DNA of 51,583 nt from Glycomyces buryatensis (GTDB lineage Bacteria; Actinomycetota; Actinomycetes; Mycobacteriales; Micromonosporaceae). The translations under genes and the position numbers were made by a program. The notes beneath the pieces were generated by a model that did not search any database, was not told the DNA's origin, and saw only the letters and a program-made list of their open reading frames with translations. The DNA lies in NCBI RefSeq assembly GCF_004912275.1, contig NZ_STGY01000065.1:1-51583 (forward strand), given 5' to 3'. Position 1 is the stretch's first letter; the number at the start of each line of letters is the position of its first letter. This document shows positions 39,606 through 46,584 of this stretch, piece by piece.

Positions 39606-39969
39606 CGCCACCATGAAATCACTGGGCATCCTCCACGCCTTCGGGTACGACCTGCGCATCACCTACCACGAGTATGAGGGCGGCGCCAAGCGCTTCAAGG
39701 TGGTCGCCCTCGGCCTGTCTCAGGCGGACGCGCCCCTCGGCGAAGTCGGCCTCAGCTCTTGCGGCACGCTTTACCCCGCGCTCAACGCCGCCGCCAAGCA
39801 CCTCGGATTCGGCCTGTCTATGACTGGCGGCGGTGTGCTCATGCGGTTCCTCGTGGAGATCTCGGCTGCCCTCGACAACGGCGAGGGGCTCGACGGCGAA
39901 TGGGACTTCACCCACGACCCGGCCTCGCCGCTCGCGCGCGAGCTGGAGACGGCGGGGGTGAGCGCGTGA
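39589..39969 (+). CDS. Hypothetical protein, 126 aa
   Basis: The protein (MPNSTNATMKSLGILHAFGYDLRITYHEYEGG) is a small alpha-beta protein with a glycine-rich turn (GFGLSMTGGG). The start could also be the ATG eight codons later. It overlaps the next gene by GTGA. No family is recognised. Confidence 0.6.
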   Translation: MPNSTNATMKSLGILHAFGYDLRITYHEYEGGAKRFKVVALGLSQADAPLGEVGLSSCGTLYPALNAAAKHLGFGLSMTGGGVLMRFLVEISAALDNGEGLDGEWDFTHDPASPLARELETAGVSA

Positions 39970-40271
39970 AAGGCATGATCCGCGCGTTCATCATCAGCCT
40001 CGCCGCCGGCGTCCTCGCGCTCCTATACTCCCGCACCGAGGACACGGCTGTCGGCGACATGATCGGTGCTCTGGCCTCGAAAGTCGGTCTCGCCGTCACC
40101 TACGGCGTCGCGCTCTACATGGTCGGTTACCTCGCCTACATCAAATGGGGAGGCAAGGAGACCGTCAAGGCGCACAACGAGCGGTCCGCGAAGCGGAAGC
40201 GAGACTGGGTGTTCGGGGGCGGCGCTGCGTTCGTCGTGCTCGCGTTCGGAGCGCACTATGCGCCGATCTAG
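39966..40271 (+). CDS. Membrane protein, 101 aa, three TM helices
   Basis: GTG at 39966 overlaps the previous stop (GTGA). Hydrophobic segments lie at about residues 5-22, 38-58 and 80-98, separated by a basic loop (KETVKAHNERSAKRKRDW). Function is unknown. With the gene before it but one, it forms a pair of small membrane proteins. Confidence 0.62.
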   Translation: MKGMIRAFIISLAAGVLALLYSRTEDTAVGDMIGALASKVGLAVTYGVALYMVGYLAYIKWGGKETVKAHNERSAKRKRDWVFGGGAAFVVLAFGAHYAPI

Positions 40272-40295
40272 CAACCGAGCCCTCGGACGGCGGTC

Positions 40296-40634
40296 ATGAA
40301 CGACAGTGAAGCAAGTGCGGCGGAGCCTAATTCGTTGCGCGACTACGACCGGGCCCGGATAGTCCACGCCTTCGAGGGCGACACGTTCGCGCTCGTGTTC
40401 GAGCCGACCGGCCGCACCGCCAACGAGTTCGTCATCGCGATGCTCGTCTACGACGGCGCGCGCCCGCGGCTCCGCGACCTGGCCGACTTCACCGTCTACC
40501 AGGACGGGAAGCTGCTCGGCTACAAGCGACTCGCCGACCTATACGGCTTCCGCGACGAGAAGATTCGGAAGTGGATCGAAGGCGAGCGGGAGACGCTCGC
40601 CGGGCTCGTCAAGTCCGCGTCTGAGTCGCCATAG
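40296..40634 (+). CDS. Hypothetical protein, 112 aa
   Basis: The protein starts MNDSEASAAEPNSLRDYDRARIVHAFEGDTFALVFEP. It has a strand-rich middle (NEFVIAMLVYDGARPRL) and a helical, charged end (DEKIRKWIEGERETLAGLV). No family is recognised. It lies 24 bases after the previous gene. Confidence 0.6.
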   Translation: MNDSEASAAEPNSLRDYDRARIVHAFEGDTFALVFEPTGRTANEFVIAMLVYDGARPRLRDLADFTVYQDGKLLGYKRLADLYGFRDEKIRKWIEGERETLAGLVKSASESP

Positions 40635-40745
40635 GCCGGGGAGGACCTCCGTCCTCCCCTCGGGGCCGCCGCGCACGACCTTCCGCACACGACGCTCGCG
40701 CGGCGGCCCCACCACCACACCCCACCACGATCACGAAGGAAGCCG

Positions 40746-40958
40746 ATGTCACCCACCCAGCACGATCACACCACCGGGGCCGACGAGGCGACCCAGCTTG
40801 TCCGCAAGGCCCCGCGATTCCAGCGGACGCAGATTGCTCTCATCGTCGGCTCCGCTCTGGCACTGGCGGCCCTGCGCAGCACGACCGGGCGCACGGTGCT
40901 CCTGCTCGGAGCCGCAGGGTTGACCGGCTGCGTGTCCTGGGGCCTCCTCGCCCGCTGA
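40746..40958 (+). CDS. Small membrane protein, 70 aa
   Basis: A polar first 25 residues is followed by two hydrophobic stretches (IALIVGSALALAAL and TVLLLGAAGLTGCVSWGLLA). GAAGGAAGCCG precedes the ATG. It is the last gene before the terminator and lies after a 110-base gap. Function is unknown. Confidence 0.6.
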   Translation: MSPTQHDHTTGADEATQLVRKAPRFQRTQIALIVGSALALAALRSTTGRTVLLLGAAGLTGCVSWGLLAR

Positions 40959-41000
40959 CGCCGGTCCGCCGCCGCTTGGCGTCGGCCCCAGATCAAATAG

Positions 41001-41030
41001 AACGGCGGGCGGCCTATGCCGCCCGCCGTT
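41001..41030. terminator. Bidirectional terminator
   Basis: Perfect 13-base arms (AACGGCGGGCGGC and its complement) enclose CTAT and are followed by T on one side and A on the other. It separates the rightward operon from the leftward aaRS-like cassette. Confidence 0.9.
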
Positions 41031-41045
41031 TCGCGTCGCTTCGCT

Positions 41046-42521
41046 CTACGCCCCGGTGCGGGGCCGGGGCGGGTCTACCAGTTCGATCCCGATCGCCAGC
41101 ACGCCGGCCGCCTCGCGGTCGGGCGGGTAGATCTGGCGGATGTTGGCGAGCTGGCTCTCACGGGTCGCGGTGGGGTTCACCGATTCGACGGACTCGTGGT
41201 CGAACATGTCGTCAAAATCGGCGTAGCGGTGAACGTAGGTCACTCGGGTCAGGACCTCGTCGCCCTGGCACTTGAAGCGGATGAGCTTGCCCGCCTTGAG
41301 GTTGCGCCGGGACGCATCGTTGACGCGGATCTCGGTGGTCTTCTCGCCGGAGGCGATGAGGTCGAAATACCGCTTGTAGATGCCCATCTCGTGAGCGCGG
41401 AACCGGTTGGCCTCTTCGGCAGGTCGGGCGTGCATGAGCCTGCTGAGTTCGCGGACGGTGTAGGAGCGGAAGAAGTGCTTGGGGTCGGCGAGCATGACCC
41501 CGACGAGCCACAGGAGCGCGTCAACGTAGCCGTCCACGTCGCCGGGGACGGTGGTGGTGTCGAGCATCCACGGCTCGACATCGGCCGGGAGCGCGGTCTT
41601 GCCGCGCTCGCGCAAGAGCGATTTCGAGAGCTTCGCGCCGGTCGCTGCGAGGACTTGCGGGGTGAAGATTCGCAGGGGGATCTGGGTGATGGGGGTGCCC
41701 ATCGCCCCGAGCGCGCCGTCTACAAGCTGGGCGCCGAAGGTCCAGTCACCGCCTTTGATCATGACCGGCAGCACGGTCCGGTCTCGGCTGATCAGTCGCT
41801 CTTTCACGAGGTTGCGGTACAGGGTCGCGAGGTCGAGGTACGGCGTGTCGTCCTCGGGGTCGATGTGGACCTCATAGGGGCCGTGGTCCATGCACACGGC
41901 GGTGAAGACCGCGCCGTCCTCGTCCAGTCCCGCGAGGCGGGTGCGGTCGCCGCGCTTCTCGGCCCACCCGCATTCGGGGCACGGGACGCGGACGTGGACG
42001 TTCCCGTGCGAGGGCGCCAGCCACAGGCGGATGTCGTCGAGGTGTTCGAGGCTGCGGAGGAATTCAGCGCGGAACCCGGGTGTGGCCTGTTGGTCGGTGT
42101 AGGTCTCGACCGTGTAGTCCACATCGGTCGCATCGGCGAGCGAGTCGAAGAACGCCCGGTAATAGCGGTCGATCAGCTCGTCGACCCCGGCCTTGCCGAG
42201 CGCGTGGAAGTACGTGCGCTGGTAGGCGTGATGGGTCTCGGGGTCAAGCTCGACCTCATGTGGGGCGTTGTCCAGTGCCCCGAATCGGACGGCGGTCTCG
42301 ATGCCGAACTCTTTACGGGCGTGCTTGGCGAGCGTGAACGCGGCGGCCTGGACGAGGTTGGTGCCCAGGTGCGGTGCCCCGTTGATCTGGGTGCCGACCA
42401 CAAACTCGATGCGGCGCGGCCGGTCGGCGTGGACTCTGGGGCTCAGGAGGTCGATCGAGCGCACCAGGGCGTTCGCGAGAACGGAGTTCGGGGATACCAG
42501 GAGATCAGCCACGGGGGTCAC
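41046..42521 (-). CDS. Class I LysRS-like catalytic core fused to ASCH domain
   Basis: The 491-residue protein has class I aminoacyl-tRNA synthetase signatures: GAPHLG at 48-53 (HIGH region) and KLSKS at 297-301 (KMSKS loop). A zinc ribbon CPEC (181-184) with C210/H213 recalls class I lysyl-tRNA synthetase. From about 378 an ASCH domain follows (GEKTTEIRVND, VLTRVTYVHRYADF, GVLAIGIELV). The anticodon-binding helical part of LysRS is missing, and the ASCH domain occupies that place. ASCH domains bind RNA, and some cleave it or remove base modifications. It may aminoacylate or edit something other than tRNA. The start is GTG at 42521, overlapping the upstream gene (GTGA). Confidence 0.8.
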   Translation of the reverse strand: MTPVADLLVSPNSVLANALVRSIDLLSPRVHADRPRRIEFVVGTQINGAPHLGTNLVQAAAFTLAKHARKEFGIETAVRFGALDNAPHEVELDPETHHAYQRTYFHALGKAGVDELIDRYYRAFFDSLADATDVDYTVETYTDQQATPGFRAEFLRSLEHLDDIRLWLAPSHGNVHVRVPCPECGWAEKRGDRTRLAGLDEDGAVFTAVCMDHGPYEVHIDPEDDTPYLDLATLYRNLVKERLISRDRTVLPVMIKGGDWTFGAQLVDGALGAMGTPITQIPLRIFTPQVLAATGAKLSKSLLRERGKTALPADVEPWMLDTTTVPGDVDGYVDALLWLVGVMLADPKHFFRSYTVRELSRLMHARPAEEANRFRAHEMGIYKRYFDLIASGEKTTEIRVNDASRRNLKAGKLIRFKCQGDEVLTRVTYVHRYADFDDMFDHESVESVNPTATRESQLANIRQIYPPDREAAGVLAIGIELVDPPRPRTGA

Positions 42522-43117
42522 CTCTCGTCACGGGTGGGCTTGGGGAGTCGCAGGTTGGCGCAGATGAAGTCAAGCCGGTCCGCGGCGGTCCCGGGCGAGA
42601 CGAAGACCGGTTCGTATCCGGCGTTGTAGTAGCCCTGCACGATCAGCTCGTGGACGCGGCGTAGCTCGCGCTCCTTGGCCCACACAATGTCGTCGGGGTC
42701 CTCGAAGCGGTCGAGCGGGTCGAGGACGAATACCGTGTCATACCGGTACCGCTCGGTGGCCGCGTCCAGCTCGGGGGCAGGGGGAAGGCCGAAAAAGCCT
42801 TCCCAGCCGTAGCCGTCGGGGATGCCGCGGTTGTAGAAGCGGATGCCGTTGGTGTGGTTCTCGAACTCGTCGATGAAGGCGGCGAGGACTTCGAGCGAGT
42901 AGTCTCGGCGGTCCTCTTTGAGCAGGTGTCGGCCGAGCCTGTCGCGGTGCTTGCGGTAGATCGCCCGGCCCGGCTCCTCCTCCATGCAGGGGAGACCGGC
43001 CTTGCGGATGGCCTCGATCAGGTCGTCTTTCCCCGTGGAGGGGCCGCCGGTGATCACGTACCGCTTCGGCGGCTCCTCGGCGGCGTTGGCGATGGCTTGT
43101 GCGAGTGCGTCTGTCAT
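42518..43117 (-). CDS. P-loop ATPase/kinase-like protein (AAA_28/NadR-like)
   Basis: The 199-residue protein has a Walker A region, YVITGGPSTGKDDL at 20-33, in which the usual S/T after GK is D31. Walker B-like TVFVLDPLDRF and the EEEPGRAIY, YNRGIPDGYGW segments match the AAA_28/NadR-type kinases. It is fully coupled to its neighbours by ATGA and GTGA overlaps, so it is likely to act with the aaRS-like protein. The D in the P-loop may weaken nucleotide binding. It could be a nucleotide or nucleoside kinase. Confidence 0.75.
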   Translation of the reverse strand: MTDALAQAIANAAEEPPKRYVITGGPSTGKDDLIEAIRKAGLPCMEEEPGRAIYRKHRDRLGRHLLKEDRRDYSLEVLAAFIDEFENHTNGIRFYNRGIPDGYGWEGFFGLPPAPELDAATERYRYDTVFVLDPLDRFEDPDDIVWAKERELRRVHELIVQGYYNAGYEPVFVSPGTAADRLDFICANLRLPKPTRDER

Positions 43118-44001
43118 TGGTCGGTGCTTTCTGGGATCGGATCGGTCGGGGCGGCGTCCAGGTAGGGACGTACCCAGGTCTGGTCAAGGTCGAGGGCAAC
43201 CGCTACGGCGGTCCGGAAGGCGTCGGCGTCCCCGGCGGCTTCGGCGGCGGCGCGGATCTTCACGGCCTCTTCGGGAGTGAGCATGGGGCACCAGCCCGCC
43301 AGGAACATGAGGTCGTCGGGACTGGCCTCGCCGGGATAGATGTCGGCGAAGTCAACGGCGACATTGCGGGCAAGGCCCCACCGCCACGCCGCGCTCACCA
43401 AGGCATCGGCGATCTCCGCGGGGGCCTCGTCGAGGCTGATGAGTCGTTCGACGAGGAGCAGGTCCGCGCGGAGTGCGTAGACGGCCGCCCAGACGCGTGT
43501 CAATGCCTCCTCGTGGGCGGTGACCTCCCAGGCGAATGGGTCGGTGGTGATCGGCTGCCGCGCAGTGGCGGCGGCCAGGCGCGGGGCGATGAGCTTGGTG
43601 AGGCGGAACCGGTCGGCATCGGCGAGGAGTTCGGCCGTGAGCTGTTCGACCATCGCCGGTTCGATGCGCTTGCGGAAGTGGTCAGCCTCGTAGACGACGG
43701 CCTCGGCCGCGAGCGCGCGGCGCTTCATGAGGTTGAGCCCAGCGCCATCGTTGAGGCCGAAGAGGATGCGAACGCCCGGTGCCAATCGCTGATCGGGGTA
43801 GCGCGCGACGAGTGAGCGAAGAAGTCCGTCGAGAGCCTCGGCGCGGCTGGCTGGATCGGTGGGGTCGACGGCGCGGCCAACGACGCCGCGGAGTTCGAGT
43901 AGCGCTGCCGGCGGTGTGCCAGCGGTGAGGGGAAGGCCGTGGCGGAGCACGGCACGGAGCCCCGCCTTCACATCCTCCGCGAGTGGGCTTTTTGTGGTCA
44001 T
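43114..44001 (-). CDS. Helical protein, 295 aa, first gene of the three-gene cassette
   Basis: The protein begins MTTKSPLAEDVKAGLRAVLRHGLPLTAGTPP and is helical throughout, with ADHFRKRIEPAMVEQLTAELLADADRFRL in the middle and tryptophan-rich helices (AAWRWGLARNVAV). This pattern recalls N-terminal helical domains of unknown function that occur in streptomycete regulatory or conflict proteins, but I cannot name the family. The start could be 44007 instead. A start close to a TATGGG box may mean a leaderless transcript. The stop overlaps the next gene (ATGA). Confidence 0.65.
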   Translation of the reverse strand: MTTKSPLAEDVKAGLRAVLRHGLPLTAGTPPAALLELRGVVGRAVDPTDPASRAEALDGLLRSLVARYPDQRLAPGVRILFGLNDGAGLNLMKRRALAAEAVVYEADHFRKRIEPAMVEQLTAELLADADRFRLTKLIAPRLAAATARQPITTDPFAWEVTAHEEALTRVWAAVYALRADLLLVERLISLDEAPAEIADALVSAAWRWGLARNVAVDFADIYPGEASPDDLMFLAGWCPMLTPEEAVKIRAAAEAAGDADAFRTAVAVALDLDQTWVRPYLDAAPTDPIPESTDQ

Positions 44002-44068
44002 TCCCATATTCAACCACGGATGCCCAGCAAATGCCCAGACTTTCTCGGCGTGTCTCCGTGAAACGAGA
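44002..44068 (-). promoter_or_regulatory. Promoter region of the three-gene cassette
   Basis: On the minus strand TTGCTG, 16 bases, then TATGGG directly precedes the start codons at 44007/44001. The word TGGGCAT occurs twice here (near 44018 and 44030). A leaderless message is possible. The boxes are only partial matches. Confidence 0.35.
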
Positions 44069-44096
44069 GAGCCCCGCGCGTGCGCACGCGGGGCTC
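44069..44096. terminator. Terminator after Phd-like gene
   Basis: Arms GAGCCCCGCG and CGCGGGGCTC (44069-44078 and 44087-44096) enclose eight bases. It follows the leftward Phd-like gene and isolates it from the aaRS-like cassette. Confidence 0.75.
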
Positions 44097-44137
44097 GACC
44101 TACGTGCGGATCGGGGTCCCCAATCTCCATGCTTCAG

Positions 44138-44542
44138 TCACTCGTCGCGCTCCTGCCGCTCGGCTCGGCGGCGCTTCATGTACGCCTGCTCGACCTCCCA
44201 CACCTCCGCCTCGGTGTACTCCTTATCCGGGTCCAGGCCCATCTCGGCCATCCGCTCGCGGTCGAGCCGCTCGCGACCCGCGAGCTTCTCCCGCTCGATC
44301 TTGGACATGGACCCCAGGATGTTGACCATCAAATCCCGGCGCTCGTCGGACATGTCCTGTCCGATCCGGCCTGTTGCGATCAACCCGGCGTGCACGACAG
44401 CCGGGTCCGCCAGGACCGCATGGAAGTCGTCCCGGTAGGAAATGGTGATCTGCTCGCCCTTGGCGGCCCGTTTCACCAGCTCGCCAAGGATCTTCCGCGC
44501 CTCGGTCGCCGGATACTGAGTGGGCTTACTTGATTCGCTCAT
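44138..44542 (-). CDS. Phd/YefM-like protein without a toxin partner
   Basis: From ATG at 44542 the 134-residue protein has the Phd/YefM antitoxin pattern in its first 60 residues (YPATEARKILGELVKRAAKGEQITISYRDDFHAVLADP). A helical, charged extension follows (IEREKLAGRERLDRERMAEMGL). No toxin gene adjoins it, and the next gene is divergent. Such orphan antitoxin-like proteins can act as repressors or block host toxins. Its upstream region has three GTACAC words. A longer frame with a start at 44587 overlaps these words and is less likely. Confidence 0.72.
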   Translation of the reverse strand: MSESSKPTQYPATEARKILGELVKRAAKGEQITISYRDDFHAVLADPAVVHAGLIATGRIGQDMSDERRDLMVNILGSMSKIEREKLAGRERLDRERMAEMGLDPDKEYTEAEVWEVEQAYMKRRRAERQERDE

Positions 44543-44548
44543 ATCCTG

Positions 44549-44590
44549 ACTGTACACTACAGTGCAGTCGCGTACACTGATGTACACTTC
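44549..44590. promoter_or_regulatory. Phased GTACAC repeats in divergent promoter
   Basis: GTACAC occurs at 44552, 44572 and 44582, that is, 20 and 10 bases apart and so on one face of the helix. ACTG/CAGT arms flank the first copy. The stretch lies between the Phd-like gene and the rightward gene at 44628 and is a likely binding site of the Phd-like protein. Confidence 0.55.
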
Positions 44591-44627
44591 AGTTCAATGC
44601 GTTCCCCTCCAGCGAAAGGCGCACCCC

Positions 44628-44969
44628 ATGACCTCCTACAACGCCTCCCGCACCGACCAGGACGGCAACCGTGTCTGCTCGGGCGGTTCCGTCATCGGTG
44701 AGGCCAAGGCCGTCAAGGACGGCAGCCACGACGTGTGGATCACCCTCGTCCACAGCCACGAAGGCGACCGCGAATGGTTCGACTTCGCGATGAACTCGAA
44801 GGTCCACCGCGAGGACGGCACGGTCCGCCAGGTCCTCAACTGGAACGAGAACTTCACCAGGGAGGAAGCGCGTGAGGCCCTCGCGACCTTCACCACCTTC
44901 GTCGACCAGCTCGCCGTCGATGTCGGCTCCTGGGACCTTCTCACCATGCCGCCTAAGACGACCACATAG
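44628..44969 (+). CDS. Hypothetical protein, 113 aa
   Basis: From ATG at 44628, with GAAAGG upstream, the 113-residue protein is beta-rich at the start and helical at the end (NFTREEAREALATFTTFVDQLAVDVGSWDLL). It is divergent from the Phd-like gene and probably under its control. No family is recognised. Confidence 0.65.
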   Translation: MTSYNASRTDQDGNRVCSGGSVIGEAKAVKDGSHDVWITLVHSHEGDREWFDFAMNSKVHREDGTVRQVLNWNENFTREEAREALATFTTFVDQLAVDVGSWDLLTMPPKTTT

Positions 44970-45061
44970 CAAGGCGGCCCCGGTCTGGTGCGCTAACACC
45001 TCGCCGGGGCCTTCGCACCCATCCCCAACCCGGATTAGGAAAAACGAGAAAGGAACATCGG

Positions 45062-45820
45062 ATGCACCCCCAGGCTACCCAGCTCCAGTCCAACCGCGCC
45101 ATGCGCGTCCTCGTGTGGATCTGCCTCGGATCGGCCATCGCCCTGTGCGCGACCGGCGAGTACCACATGGCCGTCGAAGTCGGCTACGACTGGCGCCTCG
45201 CGGTCTTCTACCCCGTCGCCCTCGACGCCTACGCCATCGCCGCATTCAAGGTCCACCGCCAGCTCGACACGGCCGTAGCGATCGGCCTTATGATCGTCTG
45301 CAACTCCCTGTCGCACCTCCTGAGCGCCGGCCAGATCCCCGAGTCGAACGAGCTTACGATCGCAGTCTCGGCCGTCCCGCCCCTCATTCTGTGGCGCGTC
45401 CACGAGCTGGACGCCTTCCTGACGAAGACCATGCTCAAGGCCCTGTTCAACCCGCCCGTCCCGGCCGAGGCGACCCCGGCCGGGGTCCCCGCGCCTGCGG
45501 TCGCGCCTCCGGTTCCCGTTCCCGTGGTCGAGCCCGTCGCGGTACCGGCTCCGGTCGCTCCGGTCGTGCCGGACTCCCCGGCGGGCCTCGACGGGCTCGC
45601 CGCGCCGGTCGAGGAGCCCGTCCGGTTCCCTTACGGCGTCGCCCCGACCGGCATCCACCAGGAGGATGTCTGGGATGTCGTGGTGCCCCTCCACCGCAAT
45701 CACCCCCGTCTCTCCGCACCCGAGCTGAAAGAGCGATTCAATCTCGTGCCGAGCATTCGCACGATCCAGCGGGTTGTGAAGGCGGCCAAGGGCCGAGACA
45801 ATGTCCTCATAGCTGTGTAG
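45062..45820 (+). CDS. DUF2637-like membrane protein with C-terminal HTH
   Basis: The 252-residue protein has hydrophobic segments at about residues 14-33, 45-62, 68-88 and 97-113, in the style of DUF2637/SpdB proteins of Streptomyces plasmids. A proline/valine-rich linker (about 130-190) follows. The C-terminal part (about 215-250: LSAPELKERFNLVPSIRTIQRVVKAAKG) is a helix-turn-helix. A membrane protein with a DNA-binding tail is unusual for a phage; plasmid relatives help spread DNA between mycelial compartments. The leader has a long-loop hairpin and CCCGGATTAGGAAAAACGAG. Confidence 0.7.
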   Translation: MHPQATQLQSNRAMRVLVWICLGSAIALCATGEYHMAVEVGYDWRLAVFYPVALDAYAIAAFKVHRQLDTAVAIGLMIVCNSLSHLLSAGQIPESNELTIAVSAVPPLILWRVHELDAFLTKTMLKALFNPPVPAEATPAGVPAPAVAPPVPVPVVEPVAVPAPVAPVVPDSPAGLDGLAAPVEEPVRFPYGVAPTGIHQEDVWDVVVPLHRNHPRLSAPELKERFNLVPSIRTIQRVVKAAKGRDNVLIAV

Positions 45821-45836
45821 TGATTGGATACCCCTC

Positions 45837-46001
45837 ATGCCCCGCCGTCGCAGGAACCCCGTCGCGGTCACCTTCAACCGAGTCCGAGGACGCGCGAAAG
45901 CGCGCCTCGTTCGGCAGATCGCCGATCCGGGCGCGCGGCGGGTCGTGACGACGGCCCGGAAGTCGCGCAGGGTGAAGCGGAAGCTGAAGCGGATCTTCTG
46001 A
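45837..46001 (+). CDS. Small basic protein, 54 aa
   Basis: An ATG at 45837, 17 bases after the previous stop, opens a 54-residue protein (MPRRRRNPVAVTF, ending RRVKRKLKRIF) with more than one third arginine and lysine. It probably binds nucleic acid. The terminator that follows supports it as the last gene of this unit. Confidence 0.55.
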   Translation: MPRRRRNPVAVTFNRVRGRAKARLVRQIADPGARRVVTTARKSRRVKRKLKRIF

Positions 46002-46023
46002 ACCTCTTGTACTGCAACGAGAA

Positions 46024-46052
46024 GCGGCCCCACCCTGGGAGGGTGGGGCCGC
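46024..46052. terminator. Bidirectional terminator
   Basis: Perfect 13-base arms (GCGGCCCCACCCT and its complement) enclose GGG. It separates the rightward DUF2637 unit from the end of the leftward replication operon. Confidence 0.88.
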
Positions 46053-46067
46053 GCGGCCGTCGTCAGG

Positions 46068-46298
46068 CTATCGGGTGCATCGGACGATGAACCGCCAGGC
46101 GATCCGCCGGGCCTCGCGGCGCGAGTACCCGGTGTTCCTCGCGGCGGTGTAAACGCCGTGCGAGGAGCGGACAACCGCCGACCAGACGGCTGCGGCGATC
46201 TCGATCTTGGCGTCCATCATCGCGTCCTCCAGGCCCTCCTGGAGCCCGGAGAGGAGGCGGCGGGCTTCGTCGTCGTCGAACGTGCTGGCATTCGTCAC
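46068..46298 (-). CDS. Small protein, 76 aa, last gene of replication operon
   Basis: The protein (MTNASTFDDDEARRLLSGLQEGLEDAMMDAKIEIAAA) is helical and ends with a basic stretch (YSRREARRIAWRFIVRC). It may be a small nucleic-acid-binding protein. It lies four bases after the previous stop. No family is recognised. Confidence 0.6.
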   Translation of the reverse strand: MTNASTFDDDEARRLLSGLQEGLEDAMMDAKIEIAAAVWSAVVRSSHGVYTAARNTGYSRREARRIAWRFIVRCTR

Positions 46299-46302
46299 AG
46301 GA

Positions 46303-46584
46303 TCACCACCGCAGCGAGGTGTTGTAGGTGTAGGCGCTGTAGGGGCTCCGCTTGAGCGCGTCGGTGTAGAGCTTCATCAGCTCGTCGACCACGTCCGGCT
46401 TGCGGGGGGCGACCGTGATCGAGGTGATGGTGTCCAGCGGCAGGCGCATCGCGCGGCTGGACTCGCCGAGGGTGAGGATCGTTCCCTCAACCTTGTAGAC
46501 CTCGGGGTCCTCGACGGTGAGGACTGGACCCTTCTTGAGAGCGACGGTGACGGTGGTCCGGCGGGTGCTGGTCTTGTTGCTCAT
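46303..46584 (-). CDS. Small protein, 93 aa
   Basis: The ATG at 46584 overlaps the RNA ligase stop (TGATG). The protein (MSNKTSTRRTTVTVALKKGPVLTVEDPEVYKVEGTILTLGE) is beta-rich at the start, as in a PH-like or SH3-like fold, with a helical end. No family is recognised. Its coupling to the RNA ligase gene suggests a linked role. Confidence 0.6.
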   Translation of the reverse strand: MSNKTSTRRTTVTVALKKGPVLTVEDPEVYKVEGTILTLGESSRAMRLPLDTITSITVAPRKPDVVDELMKLYTDALKRSPYSAYTYNTSLRW

